Program-made: the position numbers and the translations under genes
Shown: in pieces, positions 15,601-24,391 of the stretch
Layout of the letters: every line of letters begins with the position of its first letter
How positions within the stretch are numbered: the first letter of the stretch is position 1
Notes under the pieces: generated by a model
Told to the model about the DNA's origin: nothing
Database searches by the model: none
Seen by the model: only the letters and a program-made list of their open reading frames with translations
From: Roseomonas elaeocarpi
GTDB taxonomy: Bacteria; Pseudomonadota; Alphaproteobacteria; Acetobacterales; Acetobacteraceae
Assembly (NCBI RefSeq): GCF_042433915.1
Contig: NZ_JBHLUN010000007.1
Location: 1-64,000, forward strand
Length of the DNA: 64,000 nucleotides
Direction of reading: 5' to 3'

Positions 15601-18087
15601 CTAGGCACCAGCCGGGGTGGCCTGCAACCCCCCTTCTTCCGCCGCAGCCTCCTCGGTGGATTTGCGCCAGGGCGAGGGGATCAGGATGCCCAGCTCCTCG
15701 AAGCGGGCCTGGATGCGGCGGTTGAGCTCGCGCGCCACGGGGGCGCGCTGCGACGGGTCGGTCTTGAGGCGGGCGCGCAGCACCACGCCGGTCTCGGCCA
15801 GCTTCTCCACGCCCATCACGTCCATCTCATCGCGGATGGCATGGCCCCAGCGCGGCTCGGCGCGCATCTCCTTGGCGATCTCGCGCAGCACGCGCCCGAC
15901 GCGGTCGGTGTCCTCGCCGTAGGGCAGCGAGAATTCCAGCATCGCGAAGGCGAAGTCGCGGGTCATGTTGGTGACCGAGGTCACGGCGCTGAAGGGGATG
16001 ATGTGCACCGCCCCGTCCACCGCGCGCAGCCGGATGGAGCGGATGGAAAGCCGCTCCACCACGCCGGTCAGGGCGGGCGAGCCCAGCGTCACTGTGTCGC
16101 CCACCGCCACCGCATCCTCCAGCAAGAGGAACAGGCCGGTGACCACGTCCTTGACCAGGGTCTGCGAGCCGAAGCCGATGGCGACACCCACCACCGAGGC
16201 GCCGGCGATCAGCGGCGCCACGTTGACGCCGATCTCGCTGAGGATGTTCAGCATGAGGAAGATGACGATCACGATCATCAGCGCCGTGCGCATCATCGGC
16301 AGCAGCGTGCGCACGCGGGCCGAGCGCGCGGCCTGGCCTTCGCGGGAGGCCTTGGCCAGCTGTCGCGCGATGGCGGCGTTGGCGACCTCCCACACCGCCA
16401 GCGCGATGGCCAGCGTCAGGCCGATCGACACCAGCCCGCCGATCACCCGCGCGCCCAGGCGCCCCTGCGTGAACCAGGCAAAGGCGCCGATGCCCCAGGC
16501 TTCCAGCAGCACCAGCCCCGCGACCAGGGTGATCAGGCCGCTGAGCACACCGTGCAGGATGGGGGTGTAGCGGTTGGCCCGTTCCTCCAGCCCCGGGTAG
16601 CGGTGCGAGAATTCCGGTCCGACGTGGAAGCCGCGGTCCACCAGCCGCCGCACGGCGTAGTCCAGCCCCTTGGCCACCGCCAGGATCAGCAGCGTGGCCG
16701 CGGTGCCGCGCAGGAGGCGGCCGAAGCCGTCCTCGATCTCCAGCGCCCAGACGCCCCACAGCGCCAGCAGCCACAGGATGGCGACCACGTGCCAGATCTC
16801 GGCCAGGCGGTTGCGCAGGGCGCGCCCGGCGCGGCGGCTGCGGCCCGGTTCCTCGCCATCGAGCAGCGGCGGGGCGCGCAGCAGGTCGGCCACGGCGCGG
16901 CGGTTCTGCAGCACCACGATCACCAGCAGCAGCGACACCAGCAGCATCACCACGCGAATGATGCCGTCATACACCGCCCAGGGCACGCCGAACTGCAGCA
17001 CCGCCTCGGCCACGCCGTAGCCGAACACCGCCAACCCCACGATGCGGCGCAGCCACACGGTGATGTAGGCCGCGGTCTCGTCGGTCATGCGGATCAGCCG
17101 CAGATGCGCCGAGGCCGGCGAGAACAGCATACGCGAGGCGATCATGATGGCGCGCACGAGCACGTAGGCGTTGTTTAGCGTCAGCATGATGAGCTGCGTG
17201 GTGGGCAGCGGGTGCACCACCTCGATCAGCCCGTAGCTCACCACCGCGAAGCCGCAGACCGGCACGAGGTCGAGCAGCAGGCGCGCCAGCACGATCGGCA
17301 CGCGGCGCAGCCAGCTCCACTTGGCACCGGGCTCCGGCGCCAGCGTGTCGAGGCGGCGGCGCGGGCGGTGGAGGGCGTGAAAGATCCCGACCTCGGCCAG
17401 GATGCCGAGGCCGAACACCAGCGCGAGCTTCCAGGACGCGTCGGCGATGCGCGTACGGCTGACCGGGTCGCGCGCCACGCCCGAGGCCCAGGAGGCCACG
17501 GCCGGCAGGTCCGACAGGACGCGGGTGCCCGCGGTCACCTGCTGCGCCGCGTGCTGCAGCCGCTCCGACAGGCTGGACAGGAGCTGCGACACCAAGGTGC
17601 TGGGCACCACGATCGCGGGCGCCGCCGGCGCAGGGGCGGGTGCGGGTGCGGCGGCGGTGTTGCCGGGCGGCGTTTCCGGGGGCGGCGCGTCGGCGGCCGG
17701 CGCGGCCTGGCCCGTGCCCGCCTGCGCCGGGGCTGCCGGGGCGGCGCCGTTCTGCGCCGGGGCCGTGCCGGTGGGCGCCGCGGCGGCCTGGGCAGGGGCG
17801 GCGGGTTGGGCCGCGGGGCCTTCCCGATGGGCGCGGGCGTTGCGCTCGGCGGCGGCCAGGGTTTCCAGGCTGCGGATCAGCTCGGCGCGGCGGTTCTCGT
17901 TGCGCAGGATGTCCAGCATCCGCTCGGCCTCGCCCGGCGCGGCGCCGGGCTGGGCGGCCGGGGGAACCGTGGCGGGCGCGGCCGCCGTCTGGGCCCGTGC
18001 CGTACCGGTGGCGCCGGGCCAGGGGTTCGCGGCGAGGAGGAGCAGCGGGAGCAGCAGGAGAAGCCTGTGCGGAAGGCGGCGCATCAT
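15601..18087 (-). CDS. MscS-family mechanosensitive channel, large form
   Basis: An 828-residue membrane protein. It has a signal peptide (MMRRLPHRLLLLLPLLLLA), a periplasmic Ala/Pro/Gln-rich region to about residue 185, roughly ten membrane segments, and the MscS core near residues 610-800. The core shows the pore-lining helix region APLIAGASVVGVAIGFGSQTLVKDV followed by the beta domain (FLLLEDAVAVGDTVTLG). Such channels open under membrane tension on osmotic downshock. Length and domain order fit the large YbdG/YjeP-like group rather than short MscS. Two consecutive ATGs start it. It is divergent from the HIG1 gene across 198 bp. Confidence 0.9.
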   Translation of the reverse strand: MMRRLPHRLLLLLPLLLLAANPWPGATGTARAQTAAAPATVPPAAQPGAAPGEAERMLDILRNENRRAELIRSLETLAAAERNARAHREGPAAQPAAPAQAAAAPTGTAPAQNGAAPAAPAQAGTGQAAPAADAPPPETPPGNTAAAPAPAPAPAAPAIVVPSTLVSQLLSSLSERLQHAAQQVTAGTRVLSDLPAVASWASGVARDPVSRTRIADASWKLALVFGLGILAEVGIFHALHRPRRRLDTLAPEPGAKWSWLRRVPIVLARLLLDLVPVCGFAVVSYGLIEVVHPLPTTQLIMLTLNNAYVLVRAIMIASRMLFSPASAHLRLIRMTDETAAYITVWLRRIVGLAVFGYGVAEAVLQFGVPWAVYDGIIRVVMLLVSLLLVIVVLQNRRAVADLLRAPPLLDGEEPGRSRRAGRALRNRLAEIWHVVAILWLLALWGVWALEIEDGFGRLLRGTAATLLILAVAKGLDYAVRRLVDRGFHVGPEFSHRYPGLEERANRYTPILHGVLSGLITLVAGLVLLEAWGIGAFAWFTQGRLGARVIGGLVSIGLTLAIALAVWEVANAAIARQLAKASREGQAARSARVRTLLPMMRTALMIVIVIFLMLNILSEIGVNVAPLIAGASVVGVAIGFGSQTLVKDVVTGLFLLLEDAVAVGDTVTLGSPALTGVVERLSIRSIRLRAVDGAVHIIPFSAVTSVTNMTRDFAFAMLEFSLPYGEDTDRVGRVLREIAKEMRAEPRWGHAIRDEMDVMGVEKLAETGVVLRARLKTDPSQRAPVARELNRRIQARFEELGILIPSPWRKSTEEAAAEEGGLQATPAGA

Positions 18088-18285
18088 GCGGCCTTGGACC
18101 CCGGCGGCGGCGCTCGGTCAATCCGCCTTCGCTGCGCCGGTCCGGGGTTGTCGCGCGGCCGGTGTCGCCTGGGTGGCAGGGCACCGGCGCATGGCCGGCC
18201 GTGCCGCCGGTGCCGTCGGTCCGTGCCGGCTGCGGCGGAAGGAAAATCCGTTGCGCCACCGCTCCGGCACCCCAGATGGCAGGGC

Positions 18286-18483
18286 ATGATCACGCTGCTC
18301 ACCATCCTTGTCGGCATCGCCATGCTGGCGACGCTGGGCGTCCTGTTCGCGGGCATGCTGGGCATGGTGCGGGGCAATGGGGACGGGGCGCGCTCCAACG
18401 CGCTGATGCGCTGGCGCGTGATCCTGCAGGGCGTGGCGCTGGGGCTCTTCGCGCTGCTCCTGCTGCTGATGCGCAGCCGCTAG
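18286..18483 (+). CDS. HIG1 domain (twin transmembrane) protein
   Basis: A 65-residue protein with two membrane helices joined by a short polar loop. The loop and second helix contain RSNALMRWRVILQGVALGLF, matching the conserved (N)-LM-RVxLQ pattern of HIG1 proteins. Bacterial members are thought to associate with respiratory cytochrome oxidases, by analogy with mitochondrial Rcf1/HIGD1. The ATG immediately follows cagggc. It is a single-gene unit, convergent with the DUF1176 gene. Confidence 0.85.
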   Translation: MITLLTILVGIAMLATLGVLFAGMLGMVRGNGDGARSNALMRWRVILQGVALGLFALLLLLMRSR

Positions 18484-18500
18484 GGATCGCGGCGCCGGCC

Positions 18501-18526
18501 GGGCGCGCAGGGCCGCTCACGCGCCC
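18501..18526. terminator. Hairpin between convergent HIG1 and DUF1176 genes
   Basis: A 7-bp stem (gggcgcg / cgcgccc) with a 12-base loop lies in the 90-bp gap between two convergent genes. Position suggests a shared terminator. There is no T run and GC-rich stems arise often by chance here, so support is weak. Confidence 0.3.
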
Positions 18527-18573
18527 GCCGGGGCTTCGCGCCGGCCGTCGGGCGATGCACCGGGGCGGCCGGG

Positions 18574-19590
18574 TCAGCGGGTCCGGAACAGGGTCGGCCA
18601 GTCGCCGGGTGCCGCGCCGCCGCACTGGTTCTGGTAGCTCAGCGCCGTCAGCCGGAACGCGCCGCGGCTCCAGACCCAGCTCTCGCTCGATCCGCAATCG
18701 GCGAGGCCGCGGCCCTTCGACACCGTCGTCAGGGTGCCGCTCGCCGGGTCGAACTCCGGGTCCACCATGTCCGGCCCCTCCGTCGCGTCCTCGGGCAGGC
18801 CGGGCAGCGCGAGCTTCACCGGGACGGGCGATCCGCCGCCGCGCGGCAGCACGGCCACCACCGAGGAACCCTGGTAGGCCGCCATGTAGCAGGGGCGGAT
18901 GGCCAGCGCCCGCGTCGCGTCGAGCGCGAAGACCTCCGGCGGGTCGCGGACGTCGCAGCTCTCGAAGGCGACCGATCGCAGGCTGCGGGCCTGGCGCAGC
19001 AGGCTCGCCGTTTCGGCGCGCGTCAGCGGCGGGGGCGGGGTCCAGGCCGGTGCGGCCGGAACCGGGGGCGCCGCGGGCACCGCCGCCGTGCCCCGGGGCG
19101 CGATCAGGGCCGTCGCCGTTCCGGGCCGGCCTTGCACGGCGTCCACCAGCAGCACGGCCGCCGTGAACCCGTCCAGCGGCACGGTGCGCGGGGCGTCGTC
19201 CCCGGAGGGGGCCGCGTCGAGGGCGATGGACTGGGCGTTGCGGGCGGCCGCGACGAAGGCATCGACCGCGGCCGGATCGCTGGTGGACACGGCGCCGTCC
19301 TTGCTCGTCCAGGCCGGGGCGGGAAGCGGGAAAGGCTTGCCGTCGAGCCGGAGGGCGGCGGGATCGACCGGGTCCTCGGCTGCCAGCGTCAGGGTGGGCG
19401 GGGCATCGCCGGCCGGCCGGATCAGGTCGAGCTGCGCGCTGGTGGCCTCGTCGAAGCCGCGGGCGACGCAGGCGCGGGTGTTGTCGCAGGCCACGAACCA
19501 GTGGCCGAACTGGCGGTAAACCGGAACCGCGGGCGGCGGCGCCGCGGCCGGCAGGAACAGGATCGTGGCAAGCAGCAGCAAGCGGCGCAT
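18574..19590 (-). CDS. DUF1176 periplasmic protein
   Basis: A 338-residue exported protein. It begins with a signal peptide (MRRLLLLATILFLPAAA), followed by VYRQFGHWFVACDNTRACVARGF, the Trp-x-x-x-CDN-x-x-C start typical of DUF1176 proteins. Later Cys residues (ESCDV, RPCYM, ADCGSS, NQCGG) suggest several disulphides in the periplasm. A Pro/Ala linker divides the two halves near residue 190. Function of the family is unknown. The ATG at 19590 is chosen because the signal peptide begins there; the upstream open frame has no coding character. Divergent from etfB. Confidence 0.82.
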   Translation of the reverse strand: MRRLLLLATILFLPAAAPPPAVPVYRQFGHWFVACDNTRACVARGFDEATSAQLDLIRPAGDAPPTLTLAAEDPVDPAALRLDGKPFPLPAPAWTSKDGAVSTSDPAAVDAFVAAARNAQSIALDAAPSGDDAPRTVPLDGFTAAVLLVDAVQGRPGTATALIAPRGTAAVPAAPPVPAAPAWTPPPPLTRAETASLLRQARSLRSVAFESCDVRDPPEVFALDATRALAIRPCYMAAYQGSSVVAVLPRGGGSPVPVKLALPGLPEDATEGPDMVDPEFDPASGTLTTVSKGRGLADCGSSESWVWSRGAFRLTALSYQNQCGGAAPGDWPTLFRTR

Positions 19591-19847
19591 GGTCGGGTGG
19601 TCCTCGGCAGCGGTGGACACGGTGTTCCGCTTCGCCGCGTCGTGACAACAGGGCAGGGCGAGGCCGGGCGCGTGGCCCTCGCCTTGCCAGGGCCGGATCG
19701 CGCCCTTTATGTTCGGGCGCAAATCTGCCTCACGCGGTGCTGGCCCGACCCGTCGCGGTGGCCGGGGCCGGTCACGCCTCCTCCGCCGGGGTCACGGTCC
19801 GCCACGGACCTGGCCCCCGCCTTCGTTTGCTGGAACGGTCCGATCAC

Positions 19848-20597
19848 ATGAAGCTGCTGGTGCCCGTCAAGCGGGTGGTCGACTACAACGTCAAGGTCCG
19901 CGTGAAGGCGGACGGCTCGGGCGTCGAAACGGCCAACGTGAAGATGTCGATGAACCCCTTCGACGAGATCGCGGTCGAGGAAGCGGTGCGCCTGAAGGAG
20001 CGGGGCATTGCCACCGAGATCGTGGTGGTCTCGGTCGGCCCCACCCAGGCGCAGGAACAGATCCGCACCGCGCTGGCCATGGGCGCCGACCGCGGCATCC
20101 TGGTGGAACACCCTGAGACGGTGGAGCCGCTCGCGGTGGCCAAGATCCTCAAGGCCCTGGTGGCGCGCGAGCAGCCGGGCCTGGTGGTGATGGGCAAGCA
20201 GGCGATCGACGACGACATGAACGCCACCGGCCAGATGCTGGCGGCGCTGCTGAGCTGGGGCCAGGGCACCTTCGCGTCCAGCGTCGAGGTCGCGGGCGAC
20301 ACCGCCACGGTGAAGCGCGAGGTCGATGGCGGGGCGGAAACGGTGCAGCTGCGGCTGCCGGCGGTGGTGACGGCCGACCTGCGTCTGAACGAGCCGCGCT
20401 ACGCTTCGCTGCCCAACATCATGAAGGCGCGCAAGAAGCCGATCGAGACGATCAGGCCGGCCGACCTCGGCGTCGACCCGGCCCCGCGCCTGACGCTGCT
20501 CAAGGTCGAGGAGCCGCCGACGCGCCAGGCCGGCGTGAAGGTCGCCAGCGTGGCGGAGCTAGTGGCGAAGCTGAAGACCGAAGCCAAGGTGATCTGA
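19848..20597 (+). CDS. etfB: Electron transfer flavoprotein, beta subunit
   Basis: The 249-residue beta subunit of ETF, which accepts electrons from acyl-CoA and other dehydrogenases and passes them to ETF-quinone oxidoreductase. It starts MKLLVPVKRVVDYNVKVR, with NPFDEIAVEEAVRLKE, ALAMGADRGILVE (AMP-binding region) and LGVDPAPRLTLLKVEEPP near the C-terminus. The start is the ATG giving the normal N-terminus; the frame is open upstream without coding features. It is followed after 2 bp by etfA and then by a 3-hydroxyacyl-CoA dehydrogenase gene, a common alphaproteobacterial fatty-acid/PHB operon. Confidence 0.97.
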   Translation: MKLLVPVKRVVDYNVKVRVKADGSGVETANVKMSMNPFDEIAVEEAVRLKERGIATEIVVVSVGPTQAQEQIRTALAMGADRGILVEHPETVEPLAVAKILKALVAREQPGLVVMGKQAIDDDMNATGQMLAALLSWGQGTFASSVEVAGDTATVKREVDGGAETVQLRLPAVVTADLRLNEPRYASLPNIMKARKKPIETIRPADLGVDPAPRLTLLKVEEPPTRQAGVKVASVAELVAKLKTEAKVI

Positions 20598-20599
20598 TC

Positions 20600-21523
20600 A
20601 TGACCGTTCTCGTACTGGCCGATCACGACGGCACCGCGATTTCCCAGCCCACGCGCTCGGCCGTCGCGGCCGCGATGCCGTTGGGCGAGGTCCACCTGCT
20701 GGTGGTGGGCCCCGCAGCCCTGGCCACCCCGGCCGCCGCGATCACTGGCGTGGCCCGGGTGCTGGTGGCCGAGGATGCCGGGCACTTGCTGGCCGAGCCC
20801 ACCGCGGCGCTGATCGTGTCGCTGGCCGCGGGCTACACGCACCTGCTCGCCCCGGCCTCGGCGGTGGGCAAGAACGTGATGCCGCGCGTGGCGGCGCTGC
20901 TCGACGTGCAGCCGGTCAGCGACATCTCGGGCGTGGTGGACGGCAACACCTTCGTGCGGCCGATCTATGCCGGCAACGCGCTGGCGACCGTGCGCTCGGC
21001 CGATGCGGTGAAGGTGCTGACGGTGCGCGCCGCCTCCTTCGACCCGGTGGATGCCGCCGGCGGCGCGGCCGCGGTGGAAACGGTGGCCGTGCCCGCCGAT
21101 CCCGGCCTGTCCACCTTCGCGGGCGCCGAGATCAGCAAGGGCGAGCGGCCCGACCTGACCGCGGCGCGGATCGTGGTGTCGGGCGGGCGGGCGCTGGGCT
21201 CGGCCGAGAACTTCCACCTGCTGGACAAGGTGGCCGACCGGTTGGGTGCCGCGGTCGGCGCCTCGCGCGCCGCGGTGGATGCGGGCTACGCCCCCAACGA
21301 CCACCAGGTGGGCCAGACCGGCAAGATCGTGGCGCCGGAGCTCTACATGGCCTTCGGCATCTCGGGCGCGATCCAGCACCTGGCCGGCATGAAGGACAGC
21401 AAGGTCATCGTGGCGGTCAACAAGGACGCCGAGGCGCCGATCTTCCAGGTGGCCGATTACGGGCTGGTGGGCGACCTGTTCACCGTGCTGCCCGAACTCG
21501 ACGCCGAGCTGGCGAAGGGCTGA
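20600..21523 (+). CDS. etfA: Electron transfer flavoprotein, alpha subunit
   Basis: The 307-residue FAD-carrying subunit of ETF. The C-terminal FAD domain shows VVSGGRALGSAENFHLLDKVAD, GASRAAVDAGY, and GQTGKIVAPELYMAFGISGAIQH, with KDAEAPIFQVADYGLVGDLF close to the end. The N-terminal domain is the usual divergent alpha/beta fold. It lies 2 bp behind etfB and 5 bp ahead of the dehydrogenase gene, so one transcript and stoichiometric synthesis are expected. Confidence 0.97.
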   Translation: MTVLVLADHDGTAISQPTRSAVAAAMPLGEVHLLVVGPAALATPAAAITGVARVLVAEDAGHLLAEPTAALIVSLAAGYTHLLAPASAVGKNVMPRVAALLDVQPVSDISGVVDGNTFVRPIYAGNALATVRSADAVKVLTVRAASFDPVDAAGGAAAVETVAVPADPGLSTFAGAEISKGERPDLTAARIVVSGGRALGSAENFHLLDKVADRLGAAVGASRAAVDAGYAPNDHQVGQTGKIVAPELYMAFGISGAIQHLAGMKDSKVIVAVNKDAEAPIFQVADYGLVGDLFTVLPELDAELAKG

Positions 21524-21528
21524 GCGCC

Positions 21529-22443
21529 GTGAGCGGCACCACCCGGGAGGAGTCCGCGGCGCCCGCCCCAGAGGTCCGGACGTTGGGCGTCGTGGGCGCG
21601 GGGCAGATGGGCGGCGGCATCGCCCACGTCGCCGCGGCCTCGGGGCTGGAGGTGGTGCTGTTCGACGTCCAGGTCGGGGCGCTCGACAAGGCGCGCGCCA
21701 CGGTGGCGCGCAACATGGAGCGGCAGGTCGCCAAGGGCACGCTCGACGCCGCGGCGCGCGACGCGGCGCTGGGGCGCATCGCCCTGGCGCCCGAGATGGC
21801 GGCGCTGGGTGCCTGCGACCTGGTGGTGGAGGCCGCGACCGAGCGCGAGGAGCTGAAGGCGCGGATCTACCGCGACCTCGCAGCCCACCTGCGCGCCGAC
21901 GCGATCCTGGCCACCAACACCAGCAGCATCTCGGTCACCCGGCTGGCGGCGGCCACCGACCGGCCGGAACGCTTCGTGGGGATGCACTTCTTCAATCCCG
22001 TGCCGGTGATGCAGCTGGTCGAGGTGATCCGCGGCATCGCCACCGCCGACGCGACCGTGGCGGCGGTGGAAGCGCTGGCGGCGCGGATGGGCAAGACCAC
22101 GGCGGTGGCCGAGGATTTCCCGGGCTTCATCGTCAACCGCATCCTGTTGCCGATGATCAACGAGGCGGCCACGGCGCTGAACGAGGGCGTGGGCACGGTG
22201 GCCGCGATCGACACGGCCATGAAGCTCGGCACCAACCAGCCGATGGGGCCGCTGCAGCTGGCCGACTTCATCGGCCTCGACACCTGCCTGGCGATCCTGC
22301 GTGTCTTGCAGGAAGGCACGGGCGACCCGCGCTACCGCCCCAGCCCGCTGCTGGTGAAGTACGTCGATGCCGGCTGGCTCGGCCGCAAGTCGGGCCGGGG
22401 CTTCTACGACTACCGCGAGGACCCGCCGCGCCCGACCCGCTGA
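21529..22443 (+). CDS. hbd: 3-hydroxybutyryl-CoA dehydrogenase
   Basis: A 304-residue NAD(P)-dependent dehydrogenase that interconverts acetoacetyl-CoA and 3-hydroxybutyryl-CoA. The Rossmann motif is VVGAGQMGGGIAHVAA; the catalytic region contains TNTSSISVTRLAAATDRPERFVGMHFFNPVPVM (His of HFFNP), and KTTAVAEDFPGFIVNRILLPMINEA binds the CoA substrate. The C-terminal GPLQLADFIGLDTCLAIL and GRGFYDY are typical. It starts at GTG 5 bp after etfA. Its place behind etfBA links it to short-chain fatty-acid or polyhydroxybutyrate turnover. Confidence 0.95.
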   Translation: MSGTTREESAAPAPEVRTLGVVGAGQMGGGIAHVAAASGLEVVLFDVQVGALDKARATVARNMERQVAKGTLDAAARDAALGRIALAPEMAALGACDLVVEAATEREELKARIYRDLAAHLRADAILATNTSSISVTRLAAATDRPERFVGMHFFNPVPVMQLVEVIRGIATADATVAAVEALAARMGKTTAVAEDFPGFIVNRILLPMINEAATALNEGVGTVAAIDTAMKLGTNQPMGPLQLADFIGLDTCLAILRVLQEGTGDPRYRPSPLLVKYVDAGWLGRKSGRGFYDYREDPPRPTR

Positions 22444-22526
22444 GGGGAGGGGCGCCGCCGGGAAGGGCGGCCCAGGGTCCAGGGGTGCCGCGATCCGGGA
22501 CACTGAGATCAGGGGCGCCGGGAAGA

Positions 22527-22546
22527 TGCCGGCCGCGTGGCCGGCA
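22527..22546. terminator. Hairpin between convergent hbd and PPOX-like genes
   Basis: An 8-bp perfect stem (tgccggcc / ggccggca, loop gcgt) sits in the 129-bp gap between two genes that face each other. It could terminate from both sides. No T run follows. Confidence 0.4.
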
Positions 22547-22572
22547 CCGCGCCCTTCAGCCGGGGCCGCGCT

Positions 22573-23076
22573 TCAGGTGAAGCTGACCTTGGCGTTCTCG
22601 CCGCCCTGGGGCGGCTCACCCGTGGTCACGGCCTTCACGTAGCCCCAGGCGTGCAGCACCTTGGAGGACGGCGCGTCCCAGTACTCGGCGCCCTCGACCT
22701 CCACCGCGATCACCACCAGCGAGGGGTCCTCCGGGCCTTCGGGGAACCAGACGCGCATCCCCTCGCTCCAGAGCGACTTCTGCTTGGCCAGGTCCTTGAA
22801 GGCGCGCGCCTTGCCGAAGAGGCTCACGTAGTCCTGGCTGGCGGGCTCGGCGTAGCTCAGCAGGACGCGCGGCTCGGCGCCGATCTCCTCCACCACCGGC
22901 GAGCCGTCCTTGGCGAAGAACCACAGGGTCGACTCGAAGCTTTCCTGCTGCGCCCACATGGGGCGTCCCCGGAGGCGGCCGGCGCCGTCGAGGGTCACCA
23001 TGGTGGCGACCTTGATGGACTTAATCATGTCCCAGACCTTGTTCTGGGCCGCGCGGTCGTGACGGGTGTCGGTCAT
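22573..23076 (-). CDS. Pyridoxamine 5'-phosphate oxidase-fold protein
   Basis: A 167-residue protein of the split-barrel flavin-binding fold, related to general stress protein 26-type PPOX proteins. Seen are VWDMIKSIKVATMVTLDGAGRLRGRPMWAQ, LWFFAKDGSPVVEEIGAEPRVLLSYAEP and YVSLFGKARAF, the usual series of strands in that family. Its substrate is unknown; related proteins bind FMN or F420. The ATG at 23076 is chosen because a GAGGAG ribosome-binding sequence lies 11-16 bases upstream; the 16 extra codons farther upstream look random. Monocistronic. Confidence 0.85.
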   Translation of the reverse strand: MTDTRHDRAAQNKVWDMIKSIKVATMVTLDGAGRLRGRPMWAQQESFESTLWFFAKDGSPVVEEIGAEPRVLLSYAEPASQDYVSLFGKARAFKDLAKQKSLWSEGMRVWFPEGPEDPSLVVIAVEVEGAEYWDAPSSKVLHAWGYVKAVTTGEPPQGGENAKVSFT

Positions 23077-23281
23077 GGTCGCTCTGTCTCCTCTGGAGCG
23101 GCTCCGGCGGACGGGCGGTCGCACCGGGCGCGGGTTCCCACGCTCCGTGACCCTGCTGCCCTGACGCCGCTGCTCTGGGCGCTAACGCCGCCCCCCGCGC
23201 GGGGTTGTGCGCCCGGCCCGATGAGTGGGCGGGGGCGATCTTAAGCGGGTGTTCACCGGGACGGCGTCACATGCCGCCTGC

Positions 23282-24391
23282 ATGAAGCAAGAACAGCTCC
23301 TTCAGACCCTGGCGCGGCACAAGGATGCCCGCTGGCGGCCCGCGACCTTTGCCGAACGGGGAGCCTGCGTCACCTTCACCACCCCCACGCTGCTGGGAAG
23401 CCGCGTCCACATGAACGACGACGCGGTGGGCACAGGTGGGCTGGAGCTGATGGTGCCCAATCCTTCGGGCGGCGAGGGCGTCTACGTCCTGCCCTGGGGG
23501 GCACTGCCCGATATCTACGCGCTGACGCTGCACGACCGGCACGCCTGGCGCCGGCTGGCGCAGACGGGCTCGGTGACACCGCCGCAGGTCCGCGCCGTGC
23601 TGCGCGAGGTCGCGGTCGCGGGCTATGCCGGGCGTGCCGCGGCGCGCGCCGCGGCCGCGGCGGCGGAAGCGGAGCAGGCCTCGCGCGAGGTCACCCGGCG
23701 CGCCCTGATCTACCGGCTGCTGCAGCAGTCGGGCGCGCGCTTTCCCGACCAGCCCGGCGCCGCCGGCGGCGGGCTCGCCGCGGCGCTGGAGCGGATGACC
23801 TCGGTGGCCGCCTGGCCCGAGCAGATCTACGCCGCGATCGGCACGCTGGCGGAACTGCTGGAGCCGCTGGGCCTGCCGGAGGACCGCGCCGGCGGCCGCC
23901 TGCCGCAGCGGCTGCTGGACCTCCATGCCATGTCCAAGGCCATGCGCGCCGCCACCACGAACACCGAGGATGAGCGCAACTGCGTGCTGTTCATGACCGA
24001 CGCGGTGCGCCACCTCATCTCGCTGGCGCGGCCGGCGCTGACCGCCGGGCGCACCCTGATGGAGGATGCGGCGGATCTGTTGGCGCAGTGGCTGCGTGAC
24101 CCGGTGCCCGTGCAGCGCAAGGCGGCCCAGGCGGAATGGCTGCTCGATGGGTGGGAGCTGGTGCTGGCGCTGTGGCAGGTCGGTGGCCTCGCCTCGCTGC
24201 GTGACCTGGTGAGGCTGGTGCCGATGATGCCGGTGGAGGCGGAGGAGCTGGTGCCCCTTGCGGAGCGCGTGAACCTGCCCTGGGCCGACGAGTTCCAGCG
24301 CCGCATGATGACGCAGGGGCGCGACTGGCGCGCTTCCGCCGTGCTCGACGTCAACCGGCGCAACGAGCGGCTGCGCGCGGTGGCCGCCTGA
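23282..24391 (+). CDS. Unrecognised protein, first of a coupled pair
   Basis: A 369-residue soluble protein that I cannot assign. It opens with MKQEQLLQTLARHKDARWRP, then a strand-rich region with FTTPTLLGSRVHM and GLELMVPNPSGGEGVYVLPW, and from about residue 100 becomes helical, with an Ala-rich helix (AGRAAARAAAAAAEAEQAS) and a long alpha-helical C-terminal half. No signal peptide or membrane segment is evident. The ATG at 23282 is preferred to an upstream start because the 19 extra codons look non-coding. Its stop TGA shares a base with the ATG of the next gene (TGATG), so both are likely made together. Codon use matches the neighbours. Confidence 0.75.
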   Translation: MKQEQLLQTLARHKDARWRPATFAERGACVTFTTPTLLGSRVHMNDDAVGTGGLELMVPNPSGGEGVYVLPWGALPDIYALTLHDRHAWRRLAQTGSVTPPQVRAVLREVAVAGYAGRAAARAAAAAAEAEQASREVTRRALIYRLLQQSGARFPDQPGAAGGGLAAALERMTSVAAWPEQIYAAIGTLAELLEPLGLPEDRAGGRLPQRLLDLHAMSKAMRAATTNTEDERNCVLFMTDAVRHLISLARPALTAGRTLMEDAADLLAQWLRDPVPVQRKAAQAEWLLDGWELVLALWQVGGLASLRDLVRLVPMMPVEAEELVPLAERVNLPWADEFQRRMMTQGRDWRASAVLDVNRRNERLRAVAA